NCBI GenBank assembly: GCA_003194445.1
Contig: PQXF01000004.1
Span: 19,562-83,561, forward strand
Length of the DNA: 64,000 nucleotides
Reading direction: 5' to 3'
Source of the DNA: Candidatus Methanogaster sp.
Lineage (GTDB): Archaea; Halobacteriota; Methanosarcinia; Methanosarcinales; Methanogasteraceae
Shown here: in pieces, positions 54,418 through 63,492 of the stretch
Layout of the letters: each line of letters opens with the position of its first letter
Numbering within the stretch: position 1 is the stretch's first letter
Notes under the pieces: generated by a model
What the model saw: only the letters and a program-made list of their open reading frames with translations
What the model was told of the DNA's origin: nothing
The model's database searches: none
Made by a program: the position numbers and the translations under genes

Positions 54418-57400
54418 CTATAACTCGATTCGCCCGGCTGCGGCTTGCATGATCATGAGCGCGTCGAGGGATGTGACGCAGCCGTTTCCGTCGATATCTG
54501 CTTCTGGCACGTATTCGCCACTAACTGCGATCTGGAGCGCAATCACGACGTCAGCAGAGGTGACGTTACCGTCGTGGTTGAGGTCGCCTTTTGGTGTGGC
54601 GATGTTTACCGAAACAACGGCTGGATTGAACCCGAACTTATCAGCCTGTATGATCAATTGAGTCGTATTGAATGATCCAAACTCAACCTCGCCATCTACA
54701 TCGGTCTTTGCCGTGTATCCATTCACGACAACATCAGCACCTTCGACAACACCGCCAAAGTCAGTTTTCACGGTAATCGTGGTCGTGTTACCTACTGTTC
54801 TGGTCTCTATCACCAGACTGCTTTGTTTCTCCACGATAAAGAGTGTTTCACCCTCGACAACGCAGTATCCTTCTGCAATCGGGGTCGCTTTTACGATGTA
54901 TGTTCCGTTGTGATCTGGTATGAACGACGTTGAATTGGTAGCATTACCAGACGGCGTAGTCGTCTTCAGCGAATACGGGAATGAAACGACGTCGAGTGTA
55001 ACGTTCTTCACCGTTACCGCGATGCTCACGCCTTCGCTTGCGTTATAGATCGGTTTGTCGGTCGATGGGAATGCGAGCAGCGTGTCTCGGGCTGTAACCG
55101 TGAACCGTGCGGTGTTGTAGTCAAGCGTTCCATTACCGCTATCGCTTGCGTTCAGAATGAAATAAATCTCGTACACATCTGGCGTTGTCAGATCAAATGT
55201 CAACTGCTCGATTATGTACTCTCCTGCCTGCAGCATTGGTATATTTATTGAACCGGTTAAACCAGGATTTGAGCCGGAATATTCCAGTGTTGAATTTAGC
55301 GCGGTATTGCCCGGGTTGTGGATGGTCACATTCAGAATTACGGTTCCTGGATCGTAGAACTCATCGTAATCGATGGTCATGATCCCTGTTTCACAGCTTT
55401 GCGACCCCACACCGAATGATGTGTAATTCTCTGCAAGGATTGTTCCGAAGTTGGTGAGATACACTCTTGGAACATGCCACGTCTTGTTCTGGATCGTGAA
55501 ATTGTAATTTCTGCTTGTATCTCCGATTGTTACATTTAGAATATCCTTTATCGTTGTGTTCGCTTCTGGTACGAATATCCACAGCATCGCATCCTCGATA
55601 TACGTGTCTGAACTGATGTTGACGGTCAGGTTCACGGTTTCGCTCAGGTTGTAACTGGATTTGTTCGATGCGATGGTGGCTGAGATGTTCTGCGGCTCTG
55701 AGTCAAATGTTTGGGACCAGCCCGTGTTTAATGAAATTACCCGCCTGTTTTCCAGTGCTGGAAGTACCGAATCGGATTTTATGTATTTGAAACCCCTTAT
55801 CTTTCCATCGGGGGATGTTGTGACCAGTACGTTTCCTGCTGGTACGTGCAAACCACTGCTTGTGATTGTGGGGGTGTCCACGTCGCCAGTGCTCTGTGAT
55901 TGGAGTGTATCGGAGATTACATCTATGACATCTGCGTGCTCTTCATCGACCTCTTTTGCCAGCAGATCGGTTGATACGATCATTCCGCCGTCGATCATCC
56001 ATGGAGATACTTGTTCGAGCATGTCAACGTATTTCATGTACGCTTTGATCGCCTTTACCATCACTATGAGTGGGGCAGCCATGGGTGCGACCGTCGGTTC
56101 AATGATCTCATCTTCAGGAGTGGCATCGATCCAGTCGATGTATGCAGGGATTGTCAGTATCGATTCAGCATCTGCAACAGTCAGATGGTAGACCCATACC
56201 GGGTTGTACTTTCCGGGAATGCAGACGTCAAAGAAGCATAGATCATCTGGCGGATTCAGGGATTCTGTCTGTCTTTCAGCAAGGTAATCTAATGTCGGTT
56301 TTACGCTAATACTTCCGATGATGTCGAGGCGGTATATCTGCTCTCCGTCCGTGTTGGCTATCGCCTCTTTGCTGATTGAAAGAATATCGTTTGTCTCATC
56401 CAGTTGATTCTGGGTATAATATATGTTGAGATTGCTTTTTGTAGTCTGTGTCCGCGTATTGATTGAGTTTTCTTCATCGGCGCAGATTACTCTGTACACT
56501 GCTGGCTTTGTTACGTATTCATTAATTGATTCGACGATCTTATCATCACTTACCTGATCATTGACTTCCTTGATTTCGTTCTGGATGTTGGTTATCGAGT
56601 TGATTGCAGGATCCATGTCATCAACCTCGTGGCTGGTTGCTGGGTCAATAGTTATGAGGATGTTTTTGTATGTTTCGAGTTCTGTTGTGACTTTATCACT
56701 GACTTCTCCCAGTTTACCCCGAAGTTCATTCAATACGTCACCTGCGGTAACGCCCTCTCCCACCGCCATGCCCAACAGGAGGGTGTAAACGTGATTGGTC
56801 AGCGTTTTTCCGGTTATTCCTGATATCTCACGCATCTCATCCCTTGAACAGGTGTCAAGGTCATCGAGTCCCTTTGTTATCGCCTGATAGATCGCCGGGT
56901 CATAGATGATGATTGAGTCTCTGTAGGTGTCTGATCCTGCGGTCACTGTCAGGGTGTGCTCGCCTTTGGTGAGCGTTGTGGTGTCGATGTTGAAGATGAT
57001 ATCCGTTCCGTGCAGGGTATGGTGGAACGTGCCAAGATCAAGCGTTACGTCTGTTTCGAGGTTCGTTTCCACCTCGATAGTCAGTTCGGTTCCGAATGGG
57101 GTGTCTGATGGGTGGTTAACTTTAGTTATCGCACCACCACCGACTGATATGGTCTCGGTCTTCGATTGCGTGTGGCTCTCATTGTCGGTCACGGTCAGGG
57201 TTACCTCGTAGTCTCCGCTGATTGCATAGGTGTGGGTTGGGCTCTGGATGTCGGAGGTTTTGCCGTCTCCGAAGTTCCAATTGTAGGCGGTGATGTATCC
57301 ATCAGGGTCGTGGCTTGTCGAGGTGAAGGATGCGGTCAAGCCGGTGGTTGTGTGGGTGAAGGAAGCGGTGGGAGCGCCAATGTATTTCACGGTTACGGTC

Positions 57401-60400
57401 GGACCGGGGGAAGTGTATTTGCAAACAATTATATCATCAAAATAAGCACCGTTACCTGAACCAGTCGCAGATTTTCCCGATATATGTATCTCGGAGATAT
57501 CTGTATCATAATCAGTTGACCCAATTATACTTCCTTTATCCTCGCCATCAACAAATAGCTTCCAATTATGACTACTCGCAGTATAAATCAATTTAATATT
57601 ATGGTTTGTTTCTCTTGACAAACCCGTATTGCCAGAAGCGAAATAAAAGTAGTTCTCAAAATATTCAACGCAGAAAGTAGCAAAAGTCTTTGTTTTTACA
57701 GTATCGTAACCAAAACCCGATGACCATGAGTTATGTCCGGTTTCAGCAGCATTCCAGTGGCCTGTGTTCAATCCTATGTTATACAGCACATAGCCGTCGT
57801 TTGTTCCCAGTGCAAGCCCTCCTCCTGTTTGATCACCCGAAGACAATCGTAATTTATATGTTATTGCAAAACTTTGGGAAAGGTTAAAGGTACCACCTGC
57901 TTTGTAGGCAGGGCTATCACAATTTCCAACCCTAAACAATTTAATCCATTGATCTCCATCTATAGTAGTGATTGATGCATATGGACATTGCACATTTTCC
58001 CATGTAGGATTATTTGTAAAATCACCATCTTCAAAATCATCGAAGAACTCAAACACCGCATCACCATCACTTACACCTGTGGCTGAAGGATTCTCATACC
58101 ACATCTTCATCGTCGCCGTACCACTCGCCGGAATACTTGACACCTTGACCCAAACCTTTGCTTCTTCACCAGCCGAATCCCACTCCTCGATCCAGTGACT
58201 AAGCAGTACCCCATCCAGTTCCGCAAACCGAATATCTGCACCGTCCGGCTGTGCCTTCGAGAAATCGAAGTTTGATGCGTTCAGTTCGACCAGAATCTGG
58301 TAATCAGAGAGATCAGAGCCAGAATTCTCATGGATCGTAATTAGATTGGAATTCGCCCAGTTCGCAGGAAATGCACCCGCCCCATCTTCACCAAAGCAGT
58401 ATATTGTTCCATTGGGTGAGTTTTCATCCATCATATTTATATACGCCTTGCCATCTGCTATGGCTGGTGAGGAAAGCTCCCAGATATTAACGAGGTACGT
58501 ATCAATTAAATCTCCAGTACTGGCATTTAGTGCAGCTATGCCGTCATTGCATGCGCAGTATACCTTTCCGTCAGCTATCGCAGGGGGTACTTCCATCCAT
58601 TGGATCTCCTCTTTCCAGTTAAGTTCACCCGTATCACCCCTGAAACAACCCATGTAATATTTATATACATAGGTGTCAATTTCTTCCATTAGCATAACAT
58701 ATACATTATCATAAGCTATTACTGGTTGACCTATTCCATCAAAAAGGTAGCCCAAGCTTTCTCCATCCCAAATCACATCGCCTGTAGATGCATCTAAGCA
58801 AACCAGACTATAGTTCACAGGCATGATATAATGGTTAACCACGTTATACTCTCGAACAATGTATAACTTCTCATTCGAGATTATTGGACAATACATCCAA
58901 TTATCATAGGCTGGAAGACTTCTATCCCAGAGGATATTACCGGAGTAAGCATCAAGGCAGTATAGAACGTCATCAGTGGTAGACCTCCAAAGAGATTCAT
59001 AGCCTCCGATGGCATAGACCCGCCCGTTAGCTGCGGATACAAGTTGGCTCCAATACCCGGATCTTTTGACATACGTATCCCATAGAAGCTGCCCGCTAAC
59101 ACTACCGAAGGAGAATACATAGGCATTGTCAGAGTCATCCTCTGTGCCTTTTACACACACTCTTCCGTAGGCGACAGTCGGCGCTTGGCTATCCAATTCA
59201 TAGCCTGTGGGTGCTGAGATTTTCCACAAAACTTCCCCCGAGTAAGCATTAAGGCATAGAAGCTGTTTATCACGAGTCGTGACATAGAGTTTTCCGCTCT
59301 CAATTGTAGGTGTTGAGTAGTAATGCGGGATTAGTTCGTAATTTGACCATACCAGCTGACTCGTTTCAGCATCTAAGCAAATCACCCCCTCTTCAACAGT
59401 TATATATACTTTTCCATCCACCACAATTGGATTGCTGTAGCCAAAGGAAAAATCTTTTGTGTAGGGGTAACTCCAGATAGGGTTTAGAGTATTTGGACCC
59501 TCCTCCTCAGTGTGCCCAGTATGTTGAGGGTCATGCATATACATGGGCCAATCGGCACAGTGCTCGTCAGACACGTTTCTCTTGATATAATAATCTTCCT
59601 TGCCATTCAATGAGACGTAGCATTCGTCTTGATCTTGGTATTCACCATAAACATCCACTTTATCCCCAATTATGAGGGTTGGATCAAAATCTCCATAAGG
59701 TGGATAAATAAACACACTTACAGTCATTTCATTGCTACAAGGCTGTGGTCCACTGATAACCACCCCCACTGTCACATTCCACCATATATCACCAAGTTGT
59801 GGTGGATTCTGTCCAGTTACAGTACCTCTGAACTTGATTTCACCAACCATAATCTCTTCCGTTGTCGTATTATTTGCTCCATCAGTATCTGTCACCGTTA
59901 ATGTCACATCATAACTCCCCGCTGAAGCATACGAATGACTAACAATTTCTCCCGCTCCTGTATTTCCATCACCAAAATCCCACTCCCATAATACAATAGA
60001 GTCATCATCCATAGAAGTTGAAAAGAATGTTGCGGTTGTTCCATTCACGGAATAAACAAAGTATGCTGTTGGCTTCTCATTCATACGGACACGCTTCGTT
60101 TTGTAATCGCTCAATCCTTTTGTGTCTGTAACCGTGAGCGTGACATCGTAGCCCCCTCCGCTTTCATATTCGCGTGTTGGGTTCTCTGCCACCCCACTCG
60201 AACCATCATCAAAGTCCCAGTAATAGGACAGGGCATCGCCATCAGGGTCTGTGGATAAAGAGGTGAATTCCACGCTTAAATCATTCACAGCGAAGGAGAA
60301 GTCCGCACTCGGCTTGTTATTTGACACCCCACCCACTTTCACACCTATCTTGTATGCATACCATCCTTGCTGGTCAAGTTCGCCAGATGTTGGATTCCTA

Positions 60401-61986
60401 ACGAAATTCAAATCTTCAAGCAAAGGTTTGAATGCAAGCCTGTATTTTATCCACTGGTCGCCCACCTCTGTTCCTTTTATCCCGACTTTCAGTGTTTGTG
60501 CTTCTCCCGCACCAAGCCACGGTCTGTACCAATCAAGGAGCGTGTACTCAGCCGGTCTCTGCTCTTCATCGTGATACCATATCAAATCGCCCTTGTGGTA
60601 AATCGTAAATCCCCCATTTGGTTTGTCTGAAGAATAATCTGTGATCTCCAGACCCTCTGAAACGCTCAAAGAGAAATAAGAATCATTCGCTGTCCCGCCA
60701 TCGTTCTTTATCTTGAAAACAAGTTCATATTCGTCCCCGCCACCCAACTCAATAGCATTGCTTGGAATTGAAACAAATCTTGGACTTGGCTCCTGTATCA
60801 GAGTTTTTAACTTCGGAACCATAAATTCATATTCCGAATGTGCAGCATCTCCCAAGGATAGATAGGCTATCTCATAATAATCTGCCAATTCTTCATTATA
60901 GCTGCCACAAAACACATCTATCCCTGTGGAAGTCTGAAGTCCTGATGTCCATAGTTTAAGCGACAAGCGCTTCTCTTCATCTAAAATATCAGATAATTTG
61001 TTAAAATCCGTATTCTGCCACGCGTCTCTTTCTTGACCCAACAAATCTGTATATTCTTTTATATATTTTTGCGGGTTCGTTTCGAACTCCTTAAAGAAGC
61101 TTCTGAACCTGTTCCGAGTCTCCTGCTGAATCTGGTTTTTTTCCATTTCGGCATAAAGATGACCCAACATTTCATCGATGAGACCAAACATATAATTCTC
61201 CCATGCAAACCATGGGCTATTTTTGAACCCGTTTATCATCACATTTCCATAGTTCATATAATCCCACGTCCCTTCTATTCCAGTCGCAGGATCTAAAACT
61301 GTGCTCGCACCGGAACTTGCTATTTCACTAAACACAACCTGATAGGAAGTTGATACCGTTTTTAATAAAGCCCTATTCATCATATCATCCGATATCTCTG
61401 AAAAATCCGGGCTTTCTTCTGCTGTTCCGTTGCATATATGGTAAATCTGCTCAAACAAAACCTTCCGCTGTTCGGCAAGTTCTTTGAAATATTCAACGCT
61501 ATTTGGGTTCAATTCCTTGATTGGAACTTCAACCGAATCCGTTGCGGTTATGATATCGTTGTAATCGTCGTCATCGTGCGCCTTTGCGGTTACTTGCATA
61601 ACAACGCTGCCAGATGAGCCTGTTTTTATAATTACAACTACCGTCTCATTTCTCTTCTCCGCTATCTCCCCGCCCAAATTAAAAGTACAGGTGTGTGTCG
61701 TGTTCGTTGCATCAAACCTGCCGCTCAGATTTGCTACGATCTCAGCATTTCCTGCATCAAAGACAATTTCCGGATCGTTTGCTGGTTCATCGAACCAGGA
61801 ATCTTCATTTACAATGTATTTTATCCCGATGAAATGAGTCGAATCAGGCATGAACTCTTCGGGAGCAAGTATCTTTACTGCAATATCCGGGTCTCCCAGA
61901 TCCAGTGCCGATGCTGTACCAATAAAGCTACTTCCGGCAATAACCAAAACAGCAATCAAACATCCAATCTCCCAAATCTTATTCAT
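54418..61986 (-). CDS. Giant secreted multidomain protein with PKD, PQQ propeller, DUF2341 and dockerin domains
   Basis: About 2522 residues from ATG 61986 (the track start 62013 precedes it in frame; MNKIWEIGCLIAVLVIAGSS is the signal peptide). Order, with approximate residues: unique N-terminus 30-550 with a NEW3-like segment; PKD domains at ~558-632 and 632-710 (YYWDFDDGSS, WEWDFGDGNT); a beta segment; a PQQ/Trp-type beta-propeller 808-1205 (repeats like 'GKVYITVEEGVICLDAETSQLVW'); DUF2341 1208-1305; lectin-like domain to ~1500; third PKD 1535-1615; helical region; CARDB-like beta domains; dockerin ~2462-2521 with two calcium loops, DLNHDGNVTSADVVIAL and DIDGNGCVTSLDALMIMQ. It is a surface or extracellular adhesion or scaffold protein. 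The dockerin would need a cohesin partner elsewhere. Confidence 0.9.
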   Translation of the reverse strand: MNKIWEIGCLIAVLVIAGSSFIGTASALDLGDPDIAVKILAPEEFMPDSTHFIGIKYIVNEDSWFDEPANDPEIVFDAGNAEIVANLSGRFDATNTTHTCTFNLGGEIAEKRNETVVVIIKTGSSGSVVMQVTAKAHDDDDYNDIITATDSVEVPIKELNPNSVEYFKELAEQRKVLFEQIYHICNGTAEESPDFSEISDDMMNRALLKTVSTSYQVVFSEIASSGASTVLDPATGIEGTWDYMNYGNVMINGFKNSPWFAWENYMFGLIDEMLGHLYAEMEKNQIQQETRNRFRSFFKEFETNPQKYIKEYTDLLGQERDAWQNTDFNKLSDILDEEKRLSLKLWTSGLQTSTGIDVFCGSYNEELADYYEIAYLSLGDAAHSEYEFMVPKLKTLIQEPSPRFVSIPSNAIELGGGDEYELVFKIKNDGGTANDSYFSLSVSEGLEITDYSSDKPNGGFTIYHKGDLIWYHDEEQRPAEYTLLDWYRPWLGAGEAQTLKVGIKGTEVGDQWIKYRLAFKPLLEDLNFVRNPTSGELDQQGWYAYKIGVKVGGVSNNKPSADFSFAVNDLSVEFTSLSTDPDGDALSYYWDFDDGSSGVAENPTREYESGGGYDVTLTVTDTKGLSDYKTKRVRMNEKPTAYFVYSVNGTTATFFSTSMDDDSIVLWEWDFGDGNTGAGEIVSHSYASAGSYDVTLTVTDTDGANNTTTEEIMVGEIKFRGTVTGQNPPQLGDIWWNVTVGVVISGPQPCSNEMTVSVFIYPPYGDFDPTLIIGDKVDVYGEYQDQDECYVSLNGKEDYYIKRNVSDEHCADWPMYMHDPQHTGHTEEEGPNTLNPIWSYPYTKDFSFGYSNPIVVDGKVYITVEEGVICLDAETSQLVWSNYELIPHYYSTPTIESGKLYVTTRDKQLLCLNAYSGEVLWKISAPTGYELDSQAPTVAYGRVCVKGTEDDSDNAYVFSFGSVSGQLLWDTYVKRSGYWSQLVSAANGRVYAIGGYESLWRSTTDDVLYCLDAYSGNILWDRSLPAYDNWMYCPIISNEKLYIVREYNVVNHYIMPVNYSLVCLDASTGDVIWDGESLGYLFDGIGQPVIAYDNVYVMLMEEIDTYVYKYYMGCFRGDTGELNWKEEIQWMEVPPAIADGKVYCACNDGIAALNASTGDLIDTYLVNIWELSSPAIADGKAYINMMDENSPNGTIYCFGEDGAGAFPANWANSNLITIHENSGSDLSDYQILVELNASNFDFSKAQPDGADIRFAELDGVLLSHWIEEWDSAGEEAKVWVKVSSIPASGTATMKMWYENPSATGVSDGDAVFEFFDDFEDGDFTNNPTWENVQCPYASITTIDGDQWIKLFRVGNCDSPAYKAGGTFNLSQSFAITYKLRLSSGDQTGGGLALGTNDGYVLYNIGLNTGHWNAAETGHNSWSSGFGYDTVKTKTFATFCVEYFENYFYFASGNTGLSRETNHNIKLIYTASSHNWKLFVDGEDKGSIIGSTDYDTDISEIHISGKSATGSGNGAYFDDIIVCKYTSPGPTVTVKYIGAPTASFTHTTTGLTASFTSTSHDPDGYITAYNWNFGDGKTSDIQSPTHTYAISGDYEVTLTVTDNESHTQSKTETISVGGGAITKVNHPSDTPFGTELTIEVETNLETDVTLDLGTFHHTLHGTDIIFNIDTTTLTKGEHTLTVTAGSDTYRDSIIIYDPAIYQAITKGLDDLDTCSRDEMREISGITGKTLTNHVYTLLLGMAVGEGVTAGDVLNELRGKLGEVSDKVTTELETYKNILITIDPATSHEVDDMDPAINSITNIQNEIKEVNDQVSDDKIVESINEYVTKPAVYRVICADEENSINTRTQTTKSNLNIYYTQNQLDETNDILSISKEAIANTDGEQIYRLDIIGSISVKPTLDYLAERQTESLNPPDDLCFFDVCIPGKYNPVWVYHLTVADAESILTIPAYIDWIDATPEDEIIEPTVAPMAAPLIVMVKAIKAYMKYVDMLEQVSPWMIDGGMIVSTDLLAKEVDEEHADVIDVISDTLQSQSTGDVDTPTITSSGLHVPAGNVLVTTSPDGKIRGFKYIKSDSVLPALENRRVISLNTGWSQTFDSEPQNISATIASNKSSYNLSETVNLTVNISSDTYIEDAMLWIFVPEANTTIKDILNVTIGDTSRNYNFTIQNKTWHVPRVYLTNFGTILAENYTSFGVGSQSCETGIMTIDYDEFYDPGTVILNVTIHNPGNTALNSTLEYSGSNPGLTGSINIPMLQAGEYIIEQLTFDLTTPDVYEIYFILNASDSGNGTLDYNTARFTVTARDTLLAFPSTDKPIYNASEGVSIAVTVKNVTLDVVSFPYSLKTTTPSGNATNSTSFIPDHNGTYIVKATPIAEGYCVVEGETLFIVEKQSSLVIETRTVGNTTTITVKTDFGGVVEGADVVVNGYTAKTDVDGEVEFGSFNTTQLIIQADKFGFNPAVVSVNIATPKGDLNHDGNVTSADVVIALQIAVSGEYVPEADIDGNGCVTSLDALMIMQAAAGRIEL

Positions 61987-62164
61987 GGTGACCACCCTCG
62001 TTGCACCACCCACTTGTCATTTCAGCGTCTGGACGCACACCCCATGCTGCACCTGTCGCTGTACCAATACACACGCATACCATGAGATATATAGCCTCCA
62101 GCGTGGGTAACAGCCGGATCATACTGTTTATGGATCGTAAAATTATTAGCATGTTATCACCTCT

Positions 62165-62323
62165 TCACAATTTTATATTACCAACCGTCGCCTGAATCGA
62201 TTTTTCCTCTTCCACATACCACGTCGTCGCACCCGCGCACACAAGCAGCACCGCGAGCACGCCCGCGCTGAGAATTATTCGCAAATCGATACGAGTTTCG
62301 GTTGTGGGGGGATGCTTTGTCAT
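62165..62323 (-). CDS. Small single-pass membrane or secreted protein (52 residues)
   Basis: Too short for the track. ATG 62323, MTKHPPTTETRIDLR, then a hydrophobic segment (IILSAGVLAVLLVCAGATTW) and YVEEEKSIQATVGNIKL before TGA. The pattern of a hydrophobic signal followed by a short 'TVGNIKL' recalls N-termini of TasA/camelysin-like secreted proteins, so it might be a truncated remnant. Alone it would be a small anchored peptide. Confidence 0.5.
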   Translation of the reverse strand: MTKHPPTTETRIDLRIILSAGVLAVLLVCAGATTWYVEEEKSIQATVGNIKL

Positions 62324-62879
62324 AATGATCGACTCTGATGTACTAATGTGTCACGTCCTATACCCCTACCCGCTCCTATAAAAGCCTTTCGCCCCCCCGA
62401 ATTACCGCTATGCAGAGCCACCGCCCGATCACCCGGGCGCCCGCGAACCAGCGCGCAATCAGACACTACCAGCGGCAATCACCCTCGCCACCACCACACC
62501 CCAAGCCCACACCCACCCCTGCCGCAAACCCGCGGCGGCGCCGCCTGCCCCCGGGTACCGCAGCAGCCCAAGCGCAAAGCCACCACCCGGGTCAGGCAGA
62601 TGCCCGCCAAATTCCCCTACCATGACTGCTGCCCGCAAACATGCTGCTAAAATGGTCTTCTGGCAATGCCCGACCAAAAGCCGCCAGCGTATTATCAGCG
62701 ATGCCGCGGCTGCGAGATCAACCTCCTCCTCTGGCTAAAACTTATGTTTGCATGCATTAGGAAAGAAGCCGACACTTGATACGGATGTGGGCATGAAATG
62801 GATTTTAGGAAAAAGGGTCGCAAAGATACTGGCTTTAATTCCTTTCGATTTGTCAGACGGCAAGGTTCATGCAAATCCT
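62324..62879. other. G+C-rich low-complexity stretch with no supported gene
   Basis: C-rich plus-strand sequence (proline-rich in the ORF track at 62348-62650) and G-rich in the opposite direction; base composition differs from all flanking genes. A short frame at 62793-62891 (MKWILGKRVAKILALIPFDL) and a cysteine-rich peptide near 62620-62720 (YQRCRGCEINLLLWLKL) look like fragments of a decayed gene. No repeat ends of an insertion sequence could be assigned. Confidence 0.35.
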
Positions 62880-63155
62880 CTACTTCGGTAGATATCTCTC
62901 AATGATCGTATCGATCTCCTTTCTTCTTTTTGGATTAAGAGATATCTCCAATCCATAAGATGTCGGTTTCGAGAACAATAAACCGGATTTGATTAAATCG
63001 TTTGCAACGTTCTTTGTCTCGCCCCTCAGATGCTTTGGTATCCCGGTGGTCAATCTATCAAAGCTTGTATGTGCGCCGCCCCACTTTCCGCGTCTTTTCA
63101 GCTTCTTTAGTATCGTCGCTTTCAGCACATCTGCATTGTTCATATTTTTAAACAT
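62880..63155 (-). CDS. Small winged-helix protein, family B, second copy
   Basis: A 91-residue paralogue of the 52952 gene product (LKKLKRRGKWGGAHTSFDRL, then LIKSGLLFSKPTSYGLEISLNP) with a complete C-terminal tail (KRRKEIDTIIERYLPK). It may start at 63143 (MNNADVLK). Divergent from the 63196 gene over only ~40 bases, mirroring the pair at 52.4-53.2 kb in the opposite orientation. Confidence 0.75.
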   Translation of the reverse strand: MFKNMNNADVLKATILKKLKRRGKWGGAHTSFDRLTTGIPKHLRGETKNVANDLIKSGLLFSKPTSYGLEISLNPKRRKEIDTIIERYLPK

Positions 63156-63159
63156 CGAT

Positions 63160-63172
63160 GGTAAGATATATA
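63160..63172 (+). promoter_or_regulatory. TATA-like box between the divergent winged-helix genes
   Basis: taagatatataaac lies about 25-35 bases before ATG 63196. Archaeal TATA boxes of this kind can serve leaderless transcription. Confidence 0.45.
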
Positions 63173-63195
63173 AACGAATCTTCCTGTTTTATATT

Positions 63196-63492
63196 ATGGA
63201 GAATGCCACACTGTTCATGGAGTTTTTCGGAACGAAAACCCCGGTGTTGAAGGTACTGGATTTTCTGATAGATAACGAAGCATTCGATCACTCAAAGTCA
63301 GACATTGCCAGAGGCGCTGGCATCAGCAGAGCAACACTCTTCAATATATGGAAAGTCATAGAGCGAAATGGCGTCGTGGTAGCGACAAGGGAAGTTGGTA
63401 GAGCCAGGATGTATAAACTGAACAAGAAAGCACCCTGCGGGTGCAAATCAGTTGTAGCTCTGGCTAAGCATCGGATGGTTCCAATCAGGTAA
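63196..63492 (+). CDS. Winged-helix regulator, family A, second copy
   Basis: A 98-residue paralogue of the 52446 gene product: MENATLFMEFFGTKTPVLKVLDFLIDNEAFDHSKSDIARGAGISRATLFNIWKVIERNGVVVATREVGRARMYKLN. The track start at 62989 is antisense to its neighbour; ATG 63196 is preferred. Its last 45 bases overlap the 3' end of the converging transposase gene, so its C-terminus may have been replaced when the element inserted. Confidence 0.8.
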   Translation: MENATLFMEFFGTKTPVLKVLDFLIDNEAFDHSKSDIARGAGISRATLFNIWKVIERNGVVVATREVGRARMYKLNKKAPCGCKSVVALAKHRMVPIR

